Of a DNA stretch of 44,365 bases, positions 1 to 6,807 are shown in pieces. The DNA is from CAZQKE01 sp964593865 (GTDB lineage Bacteria > Chloroflexota > Anaerolineae > JAAYZQ01). The notes below the pieces were generated by a model. It was not told the origin of the DNA, searched no databases, and was given only the letters and a program-made list of their open reading frames with translations. The position numbers were made by a program, and so were the translations under genes. Every line of letters starts with the position of its first letter. Positions within the stretch are counted from its first letter, which is position 1. The DNA lies in NCBI GenBank assembly GCA_964593865.1, contig CAZQKE010000139.1, positions 1 to 44,365 on the forward strand. Reading direction: 5' to 3'.

Positions 1-962
1 CGCTGGAAGAGCACGTAGCCCAGGGCAAAGAGCAGGATGGTGGCCGCGATGAGGCCGGTCAGCTGGGGCCAGACCAGCAACAGGCTTTGGTGCAAGGGCA
101 AGGGCGTGCCCAGCACCGCGCCGTGCAGCTGGATGGGCAACACCAATCCCACCGACCGCACCGTAGGTCGCAGCAGGGCCAGCATCACCTCACTGTAGAG
201 GGTGTTGGGCGAAAAGCGGGTCAGCGTGAGGTTGAGCTGCGCCTGGGAGAACAGCTCCTCCACCGTGCCGAACCGAACCGGCGACAACGCCTGGGCCAGC
301 AGATCGGCCAGGATAGACCAAAAGACGGTGAAGAACAGCCAGACGGCAATGGCTCCCATGGCCGCCGTCGCCGGTTGGCGGAAGACGATGGAAAAGACCA
401 TGCCCAACGCCAGCCAGATGCCACCGTAAAAGATGGAAGCGACCAGGAACCACAGGATGCGGCCCACCTCCTCCCCGCTGGGCGGCACGCCCAGGCCCAG
501 GATGCCCGCGCCGATGATGAGCAGCCAGATGGCGGCCAACACCAGGGCCAGGGTGAACAGCCCGGCCAGGAATTTGCCCAGCAGCAAAGCATCGCGGTAG
601 ATGGGCTGGGCCAGCACGCGGGACATGGTCCGGCGGCTGAACTCGCCGTTGACCGAGTCAAAGGCCAGGGCGATGGCGATCAGCGGGATGAGAAAGCCCA
701 AAAAGCCCACAAAGGCCGGGATGGGATCCTGGGCGGTGGTGAACAGTTTGAGCAACAGGAACGAATCGTCGCCGCTGCTGCTCAGGTTCTTGAGGGCGGC
801 ATAGACCGTACCCGCCGCCGTGAGCACGATCAGCACCTCCAGGATGCGCATCCGCGCGCTGGTCAGGTGGTCGGCCATCTCCTTGCCGACCACGGCCCAC
901 AAGCCGGTCCAGGGCGAACCTTCGCGGCGGCCTTTGCGGATCGCTTCAGTCTGTGCGCTCAT
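1..962 (-). CDS. ABC-2 type transporter permease (partial, 3' end outside window)
   Basis: Integral membrane subunit of an ABC exporter. Reading the minus strand from the ATG at 960-962 gives an open frame that runs off the left edge. It begins MSAQTEAIRKGRREG and then has a long series of hydrophobic segments (for example FVGFLGFLIPLIAIALAFD, LLGKFLAGLFTLALVLAAIW and MGAIAVWLFFTVFWSILAD). The pattern, with SVNGEFSRRTMSRVLAQPIYRD between helices 2 and 3, is typical of ABC-2/NosY-like permeases. The start overlaps the end of the upstream ATPase gene by 17 bp, so the two are very probably translationally coupled and form one transporter. The substrate is unknown. Paired with a NEW3-domain protein, it resembles the exporter loci found in archaea and Chloroflexota. 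At least 320 residues are visible. Confidence 0.85.
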   Translation of the reverse strand, partial: MSAQTEAIRKGRREGSPWTGLWAVVGKEMADHLTSARMRILEVLIVLTAAGTVYAALKNLSSSGDDSFLLLKLFTTAQDPIPAFVGFLGFLIPLIAIALAFDSVNGEFSRRTMSRVLAQPIYRDALLLGKFLAGLFTLALVLAAIWLLIIGAGILGLGVPPSGEEVGRILWFLVASIFYGGIWLALGMVFSIVFRQPATAAMGAIAVWLFFTVFWSILADLLAQALSPVRFGTVEELFSQAQLNLTLTRFSPNTLYSEVMLALLRPTVRSVGLVLPIQLHGAVLGTPLPLHQSLLLVWPQLTGLIAATILLFALGYVLFQ

Positions 963-1896
963 GGTTCACCTCCTCAAAGTAGTGGCGGTAGATGTCGTCC
1001 AGGCTGGGCTGCTCAATGTCCAATCCCAGCAGCCGCCCCCCGGCCTCCACAACCGCCTGGGCTGCTTCGGCCCGCAGGTCATGGGTCGCCGCCACCTGGA
1101 AACGGCCATCTTCGCCCCGTTGGACCTCAACCACGCCCGGCAGCTTCTCCAACGCTTGGGTTACCCGGTCCAGGGGACCTTGCACTTGGATGTGGATGTG
1201 ATGGCCCCGGCCCAGCACCCGGCGGGCCAGATCGGGCACGGTCCCCACCAGTTCCATGCGGCCTTGGCGAAAGAGGCCCACCCGGTCGCACACCGCCTGA
1301 ACCTGGTGCAGCAGGTGCGAAGAGAGCAGGACGGTGATTCCCTCGGCCTTCAGATCCTCAATGATGCCCAGAAAGGATCGCGCCCCTTCCGGGTCCAGGC
1401 CCTGGGTCGGCTCGTCCATGATGACCAATTGCGGATTCTTGATCAGCACATCGGCCACACCCAGGCGACGACGCATTCCCCGCGAGAAGGTCGCCACGGG
1501 GCGGTCGGCCACCTCGTGCAAGCCAACCCGTGCCAGGGCGGAGTCAATCCGCTGCCGAGCCTCGTTGTGGGACAATCCGTTCAGGCGGGCGATGTAGCTC
1601 AAGTTCTGGCGGGCGGTCATATCGTCGTAAAAGCCCACCTCGTCGGGCATGTACCCCACCCGCGCTTTGACGCTGAGCGGCCGGCGGGCCGGGTCCAGGC
1701 CCAGCACCCGTACACTGCCCGCCGTCGGTTCGGTCAGCCCCAGCAACATCAGGATCGTCGTCGTCTTGCCCGATCCGTTAGGACCGAGCAGGCCGAACAC
1801 CTCTCCCCGCTGCACGGCCAGGTCCAGAGCGTCCACGGCGACCACATCGCCATACCGTTTGCTCAATTTGTGCGTTTCTATGACCAGTTCGCTCAT
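946..1896 (-). CDS. ABC transporter ATP-binding protein
   Basis: Cytoplasmic ATPase that powers the permease encoded immediately downstream. Visible motifs are Walker A GPNGSGKTTT (about residue 40), the signature region FSRGMRRRLGVA, Walker B VIMDEPTQGLDPEG and the H-loop SSHLLHQVQ. The C-terminal ~90 residues form the extension usual for multidrug/NosF-like ATPases (CcmA type). The start at 1896 (MSELVIETHKLSKRYG) is chosen because GAGGAGGTC lies just upstream; an in-frame extension to 1992 would overlap the NEW3 gene and has no family homology. About 316 aa. The gene lies 22 bp after the NEW3 gene and overlaps the permease by 17 bp, so the three form an operon. Confidence 0.93.
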   Translation of the reverse strand: MSELVIETHKLSKRYGDVVAVDALDLAVQRGEVFGLLGPNGSGKTTTILMLLGLTEPTAGSVRVLGLDPARRPLSVKARVGYMPDEVGFYDDMTARQNLSYIARLNGLSHNEARQRIDSALARVGLHEVADRPVATFSRGMRRRLGVADVLIKNPQLVIMDEPTQGLDPEGARSFLGIIEDLKAEGITVLLSSHLLHQVQAVCDRVGLFRQGRMELVGTVPDLARRVLGRGHHIHIQVQGPLDRVTQALEKLPGVVEVQRGEDGRFQVAATHDLRAEAAQAVVEAGGRLLGLDIEQPSLDDIYRHYFEEVNHERTD

Positions 1897-1918
1897 AGCC
1901 TGACCTCCTCTCCGTCCG

Positions 1919-3085
1919 TTATCGGCGGCCAAAGCGCAGGACGGCCAGGGCGACAACGCCGACGGCAATGGCGATGAGGGCCACGCCGACAATGCCCCAC
2001 AGAGTTGAGGTCAAGACGGTGATGCGAAAGTCCGCCGATTGAGTCGCGGTCCCTTCAGGTCGGGCACGGATCGTGACCATATAGTCGCCGGTTAAGGCGT
2101 TATCGGCAGGTTGCACATGGACCGTAACCTCGGCTTCATCACCCGCGGCGATCTCGGCGATCTGATCGGGATCAAAGGTGACGTTCCAGCCGGCCGGTGC
2201 GCTGCTGCTCAATTCAATGCCCCGCGCCGGTGCGCTGCCGGTGTTGCGGATGACGATCTTGAGAGGGGTGTCCTTACCGGCATAGGCTTCACCGGAAAGG
2301 CGGCCATCGGGCGCGGAGATGGTCAATCGCGCTTCCCCGCTCACTTGGGCCACCAACTCCAGCTCGGCCTGCGCGCTGCCCCCTTCGGCCCGGATGGTGA
2401 AAGGATAATCCCCGGCGGCAACATCCAGGAAGGGCTTGGCCTCTATGCTCAACGTTTTGGAGCTATTGGCCTCCAGGGGCAAACTCGTCACCTCTTTGCC
2501 GCCGGTCTTGATGGTGACGATAAATCCGGTCGGCGCATCGGCCAACAGGCTCACGGTCAGGTCCTCATCACCTTCGTTCCGCAGGGTCGCGCTATAGCGG
2601 AAGGTGCTGGTCGGCTTGCCCCGGACGGTGGGCAGATCGCTTTTCAGGGAAAGACGAGGCGGGATCCGCTCCTGGACCGTCAGCTCCAGGGGCAAGCGGG
2701 CCGTCGTCCGCTCCCCTTTGGCAACAACGACGAACTTGTGTGTACCCCCGGCCACATCGGCGGGCGGCTCCAACCGCAAACTCACCGAAGCGTCCTTATC
2801 CGGCTCCACATAGACCGACTTGATGATGGAACCGCCGCCCCGGAAAGTGGCCGTCCAACCGTCGGGCATCTCTTCCATCTCCAGTTGCACGATCTGGGCT
2901 TTGGTTCCGGTGCGCAGAGTCAGACGGATGGTGGGGCTTTCTTCAAAGCCGATCACCCGGCTGGGGTAGTCGGTGAACAGGACCAGGTCCGGTGTGTCCT
3001 CCGTCTGGGCCATGACCGGAAGAGCCAGGCCAAACACCAGCAAGCCGACAGTCAACCAAACAACGGGTTTCCACAAGCGTCGCAT
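1919..3085 (-). CDS. NEW3-domain secreted/membrane-anchored protein
   Basis: Predicted extracytoplasmic protein of 388 aa. An N-terminal signal peptide (RRLWKPVVWLTVGLLVFGLA, cleaved around AQT) is followed by about three immunoglobulin-like NEW3 repeats, recognisable from recurring segments such as MPDGWTATF, APTGFIVTI and APAGWNVTFDPDQIAEIAAGDEAEVTV. A single C-terminal membrane helix (LWGIVGVALIAIAVGVVALAVL) ends in basic residues. The start follows GAGGAGGATGAAAA. It is the first gene of the operon with the ABC ATPase and permease. In related loci such proteins are thought to present or bind the exported substrate outside the cell; that role is inferred. No enzymatic motif is visible. Confidence 0.85.
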   Translation of the reverse strand: MRRLWKPVVWLTVGLLVFGLALPVMAQTEDTPDLVLFTDYPSRVIGFEESPTIRLTLRTGTKAQIVQLEMEEMPDGWTATFRGGGSIIKSVYVEPDKDASVSLRLEPPADVAGGTHKFVVVAKGERTTARLPLELTVQERIPPRLSLKSDLPTVRGKPTSTFRYSATLRNEGDEDLTVSLLADAPTGFIVTIKTGGKEVTSLPLEANSSKTLSIEAKPFLDVAAGDYPFTIRAEGGSAQAELELVAQVSGEARLTISAPDGRLSGEAYAGKDTPLKIVIRNTGSAPARGIELSSSAPAGWNVTFDPDQIAEIAAGDEAEVTVHVQPADNALTGDYMVTIRARPEGTATQSADFRITVLTSTLWGIVGVALIAIAVGVVALAVLRFGRR

Positions 3086-3127
3086 TTTTCATCCTCCTCT
3101 GCATTGATGATATTCACTGCTTTTTGA

Positions 3128-3435
3128 AACCGCCAAGACGCCGAGAGCGCAAAGCCTTTTTCTATCTCCCTCCGCGTCCTTTGCGCCTTCGCGGTTCAAC
3201 CTCCCCGAACCGCCAAGACGCCAAGGACGCCAAGCCTTTTTATCTTTCTATCTTTCCTCCGCGCCTTCGCGGTTCAACTTCCCGGAACCGCCAAGACGCC
3301 AAGAGCGCAAAGCCTTTTTCTATCCCCCTTCGCGTCCTTTGCGCCTTCGCGGTTCAATTTCCCCGAACCGCCAAGACGCCGAGAGCACAAAGCCTCTTCC
3401 TACCTTCCTTCGCGCCCTCTGCGCCTTCGCGGTTC
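3128..3435. repeat. Family A repeats: four tandem copies
   Basis: Four imperfect direct copies, roughly 3128-3197, 3207-3275, 3285-3355 and 3365-3435. Each starts AACCGCCAAGACGCC, has a pyrimidine-rich centre (GCCTTTTTCTATC type) and ends TTTGCGCCTTCGCGGTT. The ends AACCGC and GCGGTT are inverted, so each unit can fold into a long hairpin. The block fills the gap between the NEW3 gene and the 3' end of the HtrA gene, whose stop codon comes three bases after the last unit. Inverted-orientation relatives lie at 4811-4923 and 10777-10889. Units of this general kind (AACCGC ... CTTGGCGGTT) recur in environmental bacterial genomes. Confidence 0.9.
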
Positions 3436-3438
3436 GAC

Positions 3439-4683
3439 TCAGGGCAGCTCCTGGGGGCGCGTACCCAGCGTCACCGGGACCGAAATTTCCTTGCCGTCGC
3501 GGATGACGGTCAGGGTGATCTCCTGATCGGGCCGGGTGTTGCGCACCAGGTAGGTGATCAGATCGTCCATGCCGTTGACCGGCTCATCATCCACGGCCAC
3601 GATCACGTCGCCGCCGGTGCGGACCTCTTCGCCGTCCACGGTGATGGTCCGGTCGCTGCCGCGCAATCCGGCTTTGTCCGCCGGGCTGTCCTGCATCACG
3701 GAGACGACCAACGCTCCGGCGTGCACCGGCAGGTCCATGGCCTCCACATCATCGGGCCACAGGTCACGCCCCTGGATGCCCAGCCAGGGGTAAGCATACT
3801 CGCCCGACTTGATCAGCTCCGGCACGACCTGTTTGACGATGTTGATGGGCACGGCAAAGCCCACGCCCGCGCTGGCTCCGCTGCGGGAAAGAATCATGGT
3901 GTTCATGCCCACCACACGCCCCTGGCTATCCAGCAACGGCCCGCCCGAATTGCCGGGGTTGATGGCCGCATCGGTTTGGATCATCTCCGGGATGGCAAAG
4001 GGGTTGTCTCCTGCGCGAATGGTGCGGCCCAACGCGCTGATAATGCCCCGTGTCATGGTCCAGGTCTGCCCGAAAGGATTGCCGATGGCAATGGCCATCT
4101 GCCCTACCTTCAGGCTGTCCGAATCGCCCAGGACGACCGGGTGCAGTTCGGTAGCGGTGGGGTCCACTTTCAGAACGGCAATGTCGCTTTGCTTATCCTG
4201 ACCGACGATCTCGGCCTCAACGACCGTGCCGTCAAAAAAGTGCACATCTACGTTAGATGCACCCTCAATAACATGGTAATTGGTCACAATGTGCCCTGCC
4301 TCATCCCAGACGAAACCGGACCCTTCGCCATGGCGGTAGAATTCGCCGGGCGATTGCGGAACGCCGGGCATGGGCGGCATTCCCGGCAGGCTGGGGAAAG
4401 GCATCGTTTGGGTGCCTCCCTCTACCTTCTGGGTGACGCGAATATGCACGACCGAGGGGCTAACCCGCTCGTACAAGGCGGTAAGGAGCTCCTCCTCGGC
4501 CGTCACTCCGCCCTGTACGGACGGCGCAGTAGTGATCGCACTCTCCGTCGGTGTGGCGGTGGGTGCGGCGAGGGGGGTTGGTGTGCCTTGCAACAACGAA
4601 CCCAGCGACGTGGTCCCGCCGCAGCTTAGCAACGCCAGCCCCAAAACCAACAGAACAGCGATCCACTTTTTCCCTTTCATCAT
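3439..4683 (-). CDS. HtrA/DegP-type serine protease, lipoprotein (S1C)
   Basis: Envelope quality-control protease with a C-terminal PDZ domain. Numbered from 4683, the N-terminus MMKGKKWIAVLLVLGLALLSC is a lipoprotein signal with lipobox LLSC (lipidated Cys21), followed by a Thr/Pro-rich linker. The trypsin-like domain shows the full triad: His137 in TNYHVIEGAS, Asp167 in KQSDIAVLKVD and Ser246 in NPGNSGGPLLD. One PDZ domain covers about residues 300-400 (SPADKAGLRGSDRTITVDG, GGDVIVAVDDEPV). The second ATG, at 4680, has better spacing (6 nt) from GGAGG than the one at 4683. The protein is probably anchored on the outer face of the cytoplasmic membrane. The neighbouring small heat-shock gene on the same strand fits a protein-stress role. 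Confidence 0.95.
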   Translation of the reverse strand: MMKGKKWIAVLLVLGLALLSCGGTTSLGSLLQGTPTPLAAPTATPTESAITTAPSVQGGVTAEEELLTALYERVSPSVVHIRVTQKVEGGTQTMPFPSLPGMPPMPGVPQSPGEFYRHGEGSGFVWDEAGHIVTNYHVIEGASNVDVHFFDGTVVEAEIVGQDKQSDIAVLKVDPTATELHPVVLGDSDSLKVGQMAIAIGNPFGQTWTMTRGIISALGRTIRAGDNPFAIPEMIQTDAAINPGNSGGPLLDSQGRVVGMNTMILSRSGASAGVGFAVPINIVKQVVPELIKSGEYAYPWLGIQGRDLWPDDVEAMDLPVHAGALVVSVMQDSPADKAGLRGSDRTITVDGEEVRTGGDVIVAVDDEPVNGMDDLITYLVRNTRPDQEITLTVIRDGKEISVPVTLGTRPQELP

Positions 4684-4715
4684 CTTCCTCCACTTCCAAA
4701 ATTCCCACCGGGAAA

Positions 4716-4809
4716 GAAGAGCGGTGGCGATTCAAGTCGCTCCTTTCGGGCCTGTGGCCGGGCGCATTCGTGCATTCGTGTATTCGCGCCCGCTTCGTGG
4801 ACGGCCCGC
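4716..4809 (+). repeat. Family B dispersed repeat, copy 1 (degenerate)
   Basis: The core at 4716-4764 reads GCGGTGGCGATTCAAG, then TCGCTCCTTTCGGGCC, then TGTGGCCGGGCG. The rest diverges but ends in GTGGACGGCCCGC, matching the end of the other copies. Copies 2 and 3 lie at 6530-6651 and 17125-17203 in the same orientation. It contains small inverted repeats (GCGATT..AAGTCGC; GGGCC..GGCC). It lies just upstream of the HtrA start codon and next to a family A unit. Confidence 0.75.
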
Positions 4810-4810
4810 T

Positions 4811-4923
4811 TTGGCGGTTCCGGGGATTTGAACCGCAAAGGCGCGAAGGCCGCAAAGGAAAGAAGAAAAAGCAAGAAACCCTTCGCGCCCGTGGCGTCTT
4901 GGCGGTTCCAAGATTTGAACCGC
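4811..4923. repeat. Family A repeat, second locus
   Basis: A partial unit end TTGGCGGTT (4811-4819) is followed by a unit at 4831-4907. That unit starts AACCGCAAAGGCGCGAAGG, has a purine-rich centre (GGAAAGAAGAAAAAG) and ends GTGGCGTCTTGGCGGTT. AACCGC at 4918-4923 begins another, truncated unit. Orientation is opposite to the block at 3128-3435. The unit is not coding. Confidence 0.85.
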
Positions 4924-4946
4924 ACAGCATTTTCTTCCCAGTGGTC

Positions 4947-4969
4947 AGGGGCGCGGTGACCGCGCCCCT
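4947..4969. other. Perfect 23-bp palindrome (hairpin) between hsp20 and htrA
   Basis: AGGGGCGCGGT, one central G, then ACCGCGCCCCT: an 11-bp GC-rich inverted repeat. It lies about 37 bp past the hsp20 stop codon on the minus strand. It could act as a transcription-termination or mRNA-stabilising hairpin, but no U-tract follows on either strand, so its function is open. Confidence 0.6.
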
Positions 4970-5005
4970 TATGATGCATTGGTATCCGACCGGTCTTTCC
5001 CGGCC

Positions 5006-5473
5006 CTATTTGGCTTTGACCTCAATCGTCTTGGGCTTCACCTCCTCCGACTTGGGGAATTTGAGCGTCAGGACGCCGTTGGTGTAATCGGCCTCTACGT
5101 TGTCGGTCTCGAGACCTTCGGGCAGGACGATGGAGCGGCGGAAGGAACCGAAACGACGTTCTCGCCGCAGGTAGTTTTCGCGCTTGATCTCCTGCTCCTC
5201 TTTGGTCTCGGCTTTGATGGTCAGGGTGTCGCCGGTGATGGAGACATCAATGTCCTCGGCTTTGGCACCGGGAATGGCCGCCTTGACGACAAGGTGATCG
5301 TCGGTTTCATAGATGTCCACGGCCAGCATCTCCTCCCGCGCCCAGCGAGGCGTCAGAGGACGGAAGAACCAGTCATCCAGCGACCAATCAAACAGCCGAT
5401 CCACAGCGTCCTGGAAGGAAAGAAGGTCCCGCGTTGGCTCCCATCGTACAAGCGTGTTCACCATACGACTCAC
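5006..5473 (-). CDS. Small heat-shock protein, Hsp20/alpha-crystallin family
   Basis: ATP-independent cytoplasmic chaperone of 155 aa, the usual family length. The N-terminal arm (MSRMVNTLVRWEPTRDLLSFQDAVDRLFDWSL) resembles other bacterial Hsp20 arms. The alpha-crystallin domain spans about residues 45-145 (AVDIYETDDHLVVKAAIPGAKAEDIDVSI), with the conserved NGVLTLKFPK motif near the end and a short basic tail. Start chosen at 5473, where GAAAGGAGGTGAGTCGT precedes ATG. The promoter region carries four 11-bp-spaced GTTAGAA-like repeats next to a likely -10 box, suggesting control by a response regulator. No CIRCE element is visible. Confidence 0.95.
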   Translation of the reverse strand: MSRMVNTLVRWEPTRDLLSFQDAVDRLFDWSLDDWFFRPLTPRWAREEMLAVDIYETDDHLVVKAAIPGAKAEDIDVSITGDTLTIKAETKEEQEIKRENYLRRERRFGSFRRSIVLPEGLETDNVEADYTNGVLTLKFPKSEEVKPKTIEVKAK

Positions 5474-5543
5474 CTCCTTTCAGCCGGGATTCCCCGAACC
5501 ATCCTTTTTTACCCTTCGGATGGCTCTTCTCTATCCGGGGCTG

Positions 5544-5549
5544 GGTATA
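5544..5549 (-). promoter_or_regulatory. Probable -10 box of the hsp20 promoter
   Basis: TATACC on the minus strand, about 70 nt before the hsp20 start codon. No good -35 hexamer is found 17 bp upstream. Instead the nearest TTCTAAC repeat (minus strand) ends exactly 10 nt before this box, the geometry of activator-dependent PhoB/OmpR-type promoters. Confidence 0.5.
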
Positions 5550-5559
5550 GCACATCTTT

Positions 5560-5603
5560 GTTAGAATGACGTTTGACCAACGTTAGAATTTCGTTAGAAC
5601 TTG
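5560..5603. promoter_or_regulatory. Four 11-bp direct repeats (GTTAGAA type), response-regulator-like operator
   Basis: GTTAGAA at 5560, GTTTGAC at 5571, GTTAGAA at 5582 and GTTAGAA at 5593, all on an exact 11-bp period so that they lie on one face of the helix. On the minus strand they read TTCTAAC. OmpR/PhoB-family regulators bind head-to-tail repeats with this period. The site lies between the divergent hsp20 (minus) and secreted-protein (plus) genes and could serve either. Operator assignment is inferred; the repeats themselves are plain in the sequence. Confidence 0.65.
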
Positions 5604-5637
5604 TGCGCCATCGTCCACACAGGTTTTACCGAATCTC

Positions 5638-5675
5638 CACAAAATCTCCATAGGTTTGTGTTATCATACCCTCGC
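5638..5675 (+). promoter_or_regulatory. Promoter segment with TATCAT -10, copy A of a duplicated 38-bp sequence
   Basis: CACAAAATCTCCATAGG is followed by TTTGTGTTATCATACCC. TATCAT (5662-5667) is a likely -10 box, 37 nt before the start of the 5705 gene; no good -35 is seen. A second copy with about 32 of 38 identical bases lies at 6481-6518, also with TATCAT at the same position. CACAA and TTGTG form a loose inverted repeat in both. Confidence 0.55.
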
Positions 5676-5704
5676 AACAAAACAGGGAAAGGAGGGTTGC
5701 CAAT

Positions 5705-6403
5705 ATGAAACGATTTTGGAAGATCGCAGGAATTGCAACGGTTGTCGCCCTGCTGGGCGTCGTCGTCATCGGGGCAGTGGCTTTTGCCCAAGACGGAGAA
5801 GACGGGAAGGATTGGCCTTTCAACTTCCGAGAACGGATGCACGAAGCCATCGCCCGCAACTTGGGCATCAGCGTTGAGGAGTATGACGCCGCCGTAGAGA
5901 CCGCCCAACAGGAGGTCATCGACGAAGCCGTAGCCGAAGGCTGGCTGACCGAGGACCAGGCCGAGCGGATGCGGGAGCGCATGGAAGAGGGGGATATGCC
6001 CTGGATCAAGGGCCGGAATAGCCGGTTCGTGCGCCGGGCCGCCGGTCACTCCATCACCACCGTTGCCGAGACACTGGATATGACGCCTCAGGAACTGCTG
6101 GCCGAGCTGCGGGACGGACGGAGCATCGCCGAGATCGCCGCCGAACAAGGTGTGGACACCCAAACCATCGTGGACGCCCTGATGGATCAACTGCGGGAGA
6201 AGCTAGATGAGGCCGTTGCCAACGGGCGGCTCACCCAGGAACGGGCCGATTGGATCCTGAGCCAGGCCGAGACGCGCATTACCGACATGCTCAACCGCAC
6301 CTGGGGGGACCACATGCCCGGCGGCCGCTTTGACGGCTTCCGGCGGCCCGGAATGCGCCCCGGTGGGCACTTTCAGGGACCACACGGACAGTTTGACGAC
6401 TAG
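5705..6403 (+). CDS. Secreted alpha-helical protein, function unknown
   Basis: 232 aa. The signal peptide (KRFWKIAGIATVVALLGVVV, cleaved near AFAQ) is followed by an acidic, charged helical protein. Two similar units can be seen, each an LGIS/LDMT-type helix followed by EEYDAAVETAQQEVIDEAVAEGWLTEDQAERM or EIAAEQGVDTQTIVDALMDQLREKLDEAVANGRLTQERADWIL. This arrangement recalls secreted DUF2680/YckD-like proteins of Chloroflexota and Firmicutes. The tail is rich in Gly, Arg, Phe and His (GGRFDGFRRPGMRPGGHFQG). The start has AAAGGAGGG upstream. A strong terminator follows at 6421, so the gene is monocistronic. A metal- or envelope-binding role is possible but unsupported. Confidence 0.85.
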   Translation: MKRFWKIAGIATVVALLGVVVIGAVAFAQDGEDGKDWPFNFRERMHEAIARNLGISVEEYDAAVETAQQEVIDEAVAEGWLTEDQAERMRERMEEGDMPWIKGRNSRFVRRAAGHSITTVAETLDMTPQELLAELRDGRSIAEIAAEQGVDTQTIVDALMDQLREKLDEAVANGRLTQERADWILSQAETRITDMLNRTWGDHMPGGRFDGFRRPGMRPGGHFQGPHGQFDD

Positions 6404-6420
6404 GACCTGTACTCTACCCG

Positions 6421-6458
6421 GACCTCTGGGGTTCTCCAAACCCCAGAGGTCTTTTTTT
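6421..6458 (+). terminator. Rho-independent terminator
   Basis: Perfect 13-bp stem GACCTCTGGGGTT / AACCCCAGAGGTC with a 5-nt loop (CTCCA), followed by seven Ts. It sits 17 bp after the stop codon of the secreted helical protein. Confidence 0.95.
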
Positions 6459-6480
6459 CATCATCTCTCCCCAACTTTTT

Positions 6481-6518
6481 CACAAGATCTCCACAATTTT
6501 GTGCTATCATACCCCCGC
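6481..6518 (+). promoter_or_regulatory. Copy B of the duplicated promoter-like segment
   Basis: CACAAGATCTCCACAAT followed by TTTGTGCTATCATACCC; TATCAT at 6505-6510. It begins just after the terminator at 6421-6458 and is about 85% identical to the promoter segment of the 5705 gene. It could be a distal promoter of the lysine operon, giving a ~290-nt leader that would contain a family B repeat, or a duplicated remnant. Confidence 0.4.
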
Positions 6519-6529
6519 TTGCGGAGCAG

Positions 6530-6651
6530 GCGGTGGCGACTCAGGTCGCTCCTTTTTAGACCTGTGGCCGGGCGTTCGCCTGCGCGGACGCTCCTTCCGC
6601 CTGCATGGCAGGCGCGCATGCACAGGCGGGCGGTCGGCCAACGGCCCGTCA
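6530..6651 (+). repeat. Family B dispersed repeat, copy 2
   Basis: GCGGTGGCGACTCAGG then TCGCTCCTTTTTAGACC, TGTGGCCGGGCG, a GC-rich middle with GCCTGCATGGCAGGC, and the end CGGTCGGCCAACGGCCCG. It is the longest copy, with about 40 extra bases in the middle compared with copy 3 at 17125-17203. It lies between the terminator of the preceding gene and the sigma-A promoter of the lysine operon. Confidence 0.8.
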
Positions 6652-6690
6652 GATCTCTGTGTCCTTTCCCGGCGACATCCGCTACGGCAT

Positions 6691-6720
6691 TTGACAAAAG
6701 CCGCGCATCCGGCGTATACT
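6691..6720 (+). promoter_or_regulatory. Sigma-A type promoter of the lysine/saccharopine operon
   Basis: TTGACA (6691-6696), 18-bp spacer, TATACT (6715-6720). Near-consensus, 87 bp upstream of the first start codon of the operon. Confidence 0.85.
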
Positions 6721-6763
6721 GGGCGCGCCGGCAGCGCAGCCAGGCCCACATTCCGGGGGATTG

Positions 6764-6788
6764 GCCGGTGCTGCAAGCACCGGCTTTT
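6764..6788 (+). promoter_or_regulatory. Leader hairpin with short T run (possible attenuator)
   Basis: GCCGGTGC, loop TGCAA, GCACCGGC, then TTTT. It lies in the ~80-nt 5' leader of the lysine operon, ending 11 bp before the AGGAGG ribosome-binding site. It looks like a weak terminator or attenuator. No leader peptide or riboswitch fold is recognised. Confidence 0.4.
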
Positions 6789-6807
6789 GCAATCGTAGGA
6801 GGAAACA

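Noticed and set aside
3128..3435. CRISPR-like tandem repeats
   Set aside because: The units are about 70 bp, imperfect and self-complementary, with only 9-bp gaps between them. There are no unique spacers and no cas genes nearby.
3124..4629. Long plus-strand open frame (501 codons)
   Set aside because: It runs through the repeats and antisense to the HtrA protease, which has an intact signal, catalytic triad and PDZ domain. The frame has no recognisable domain.
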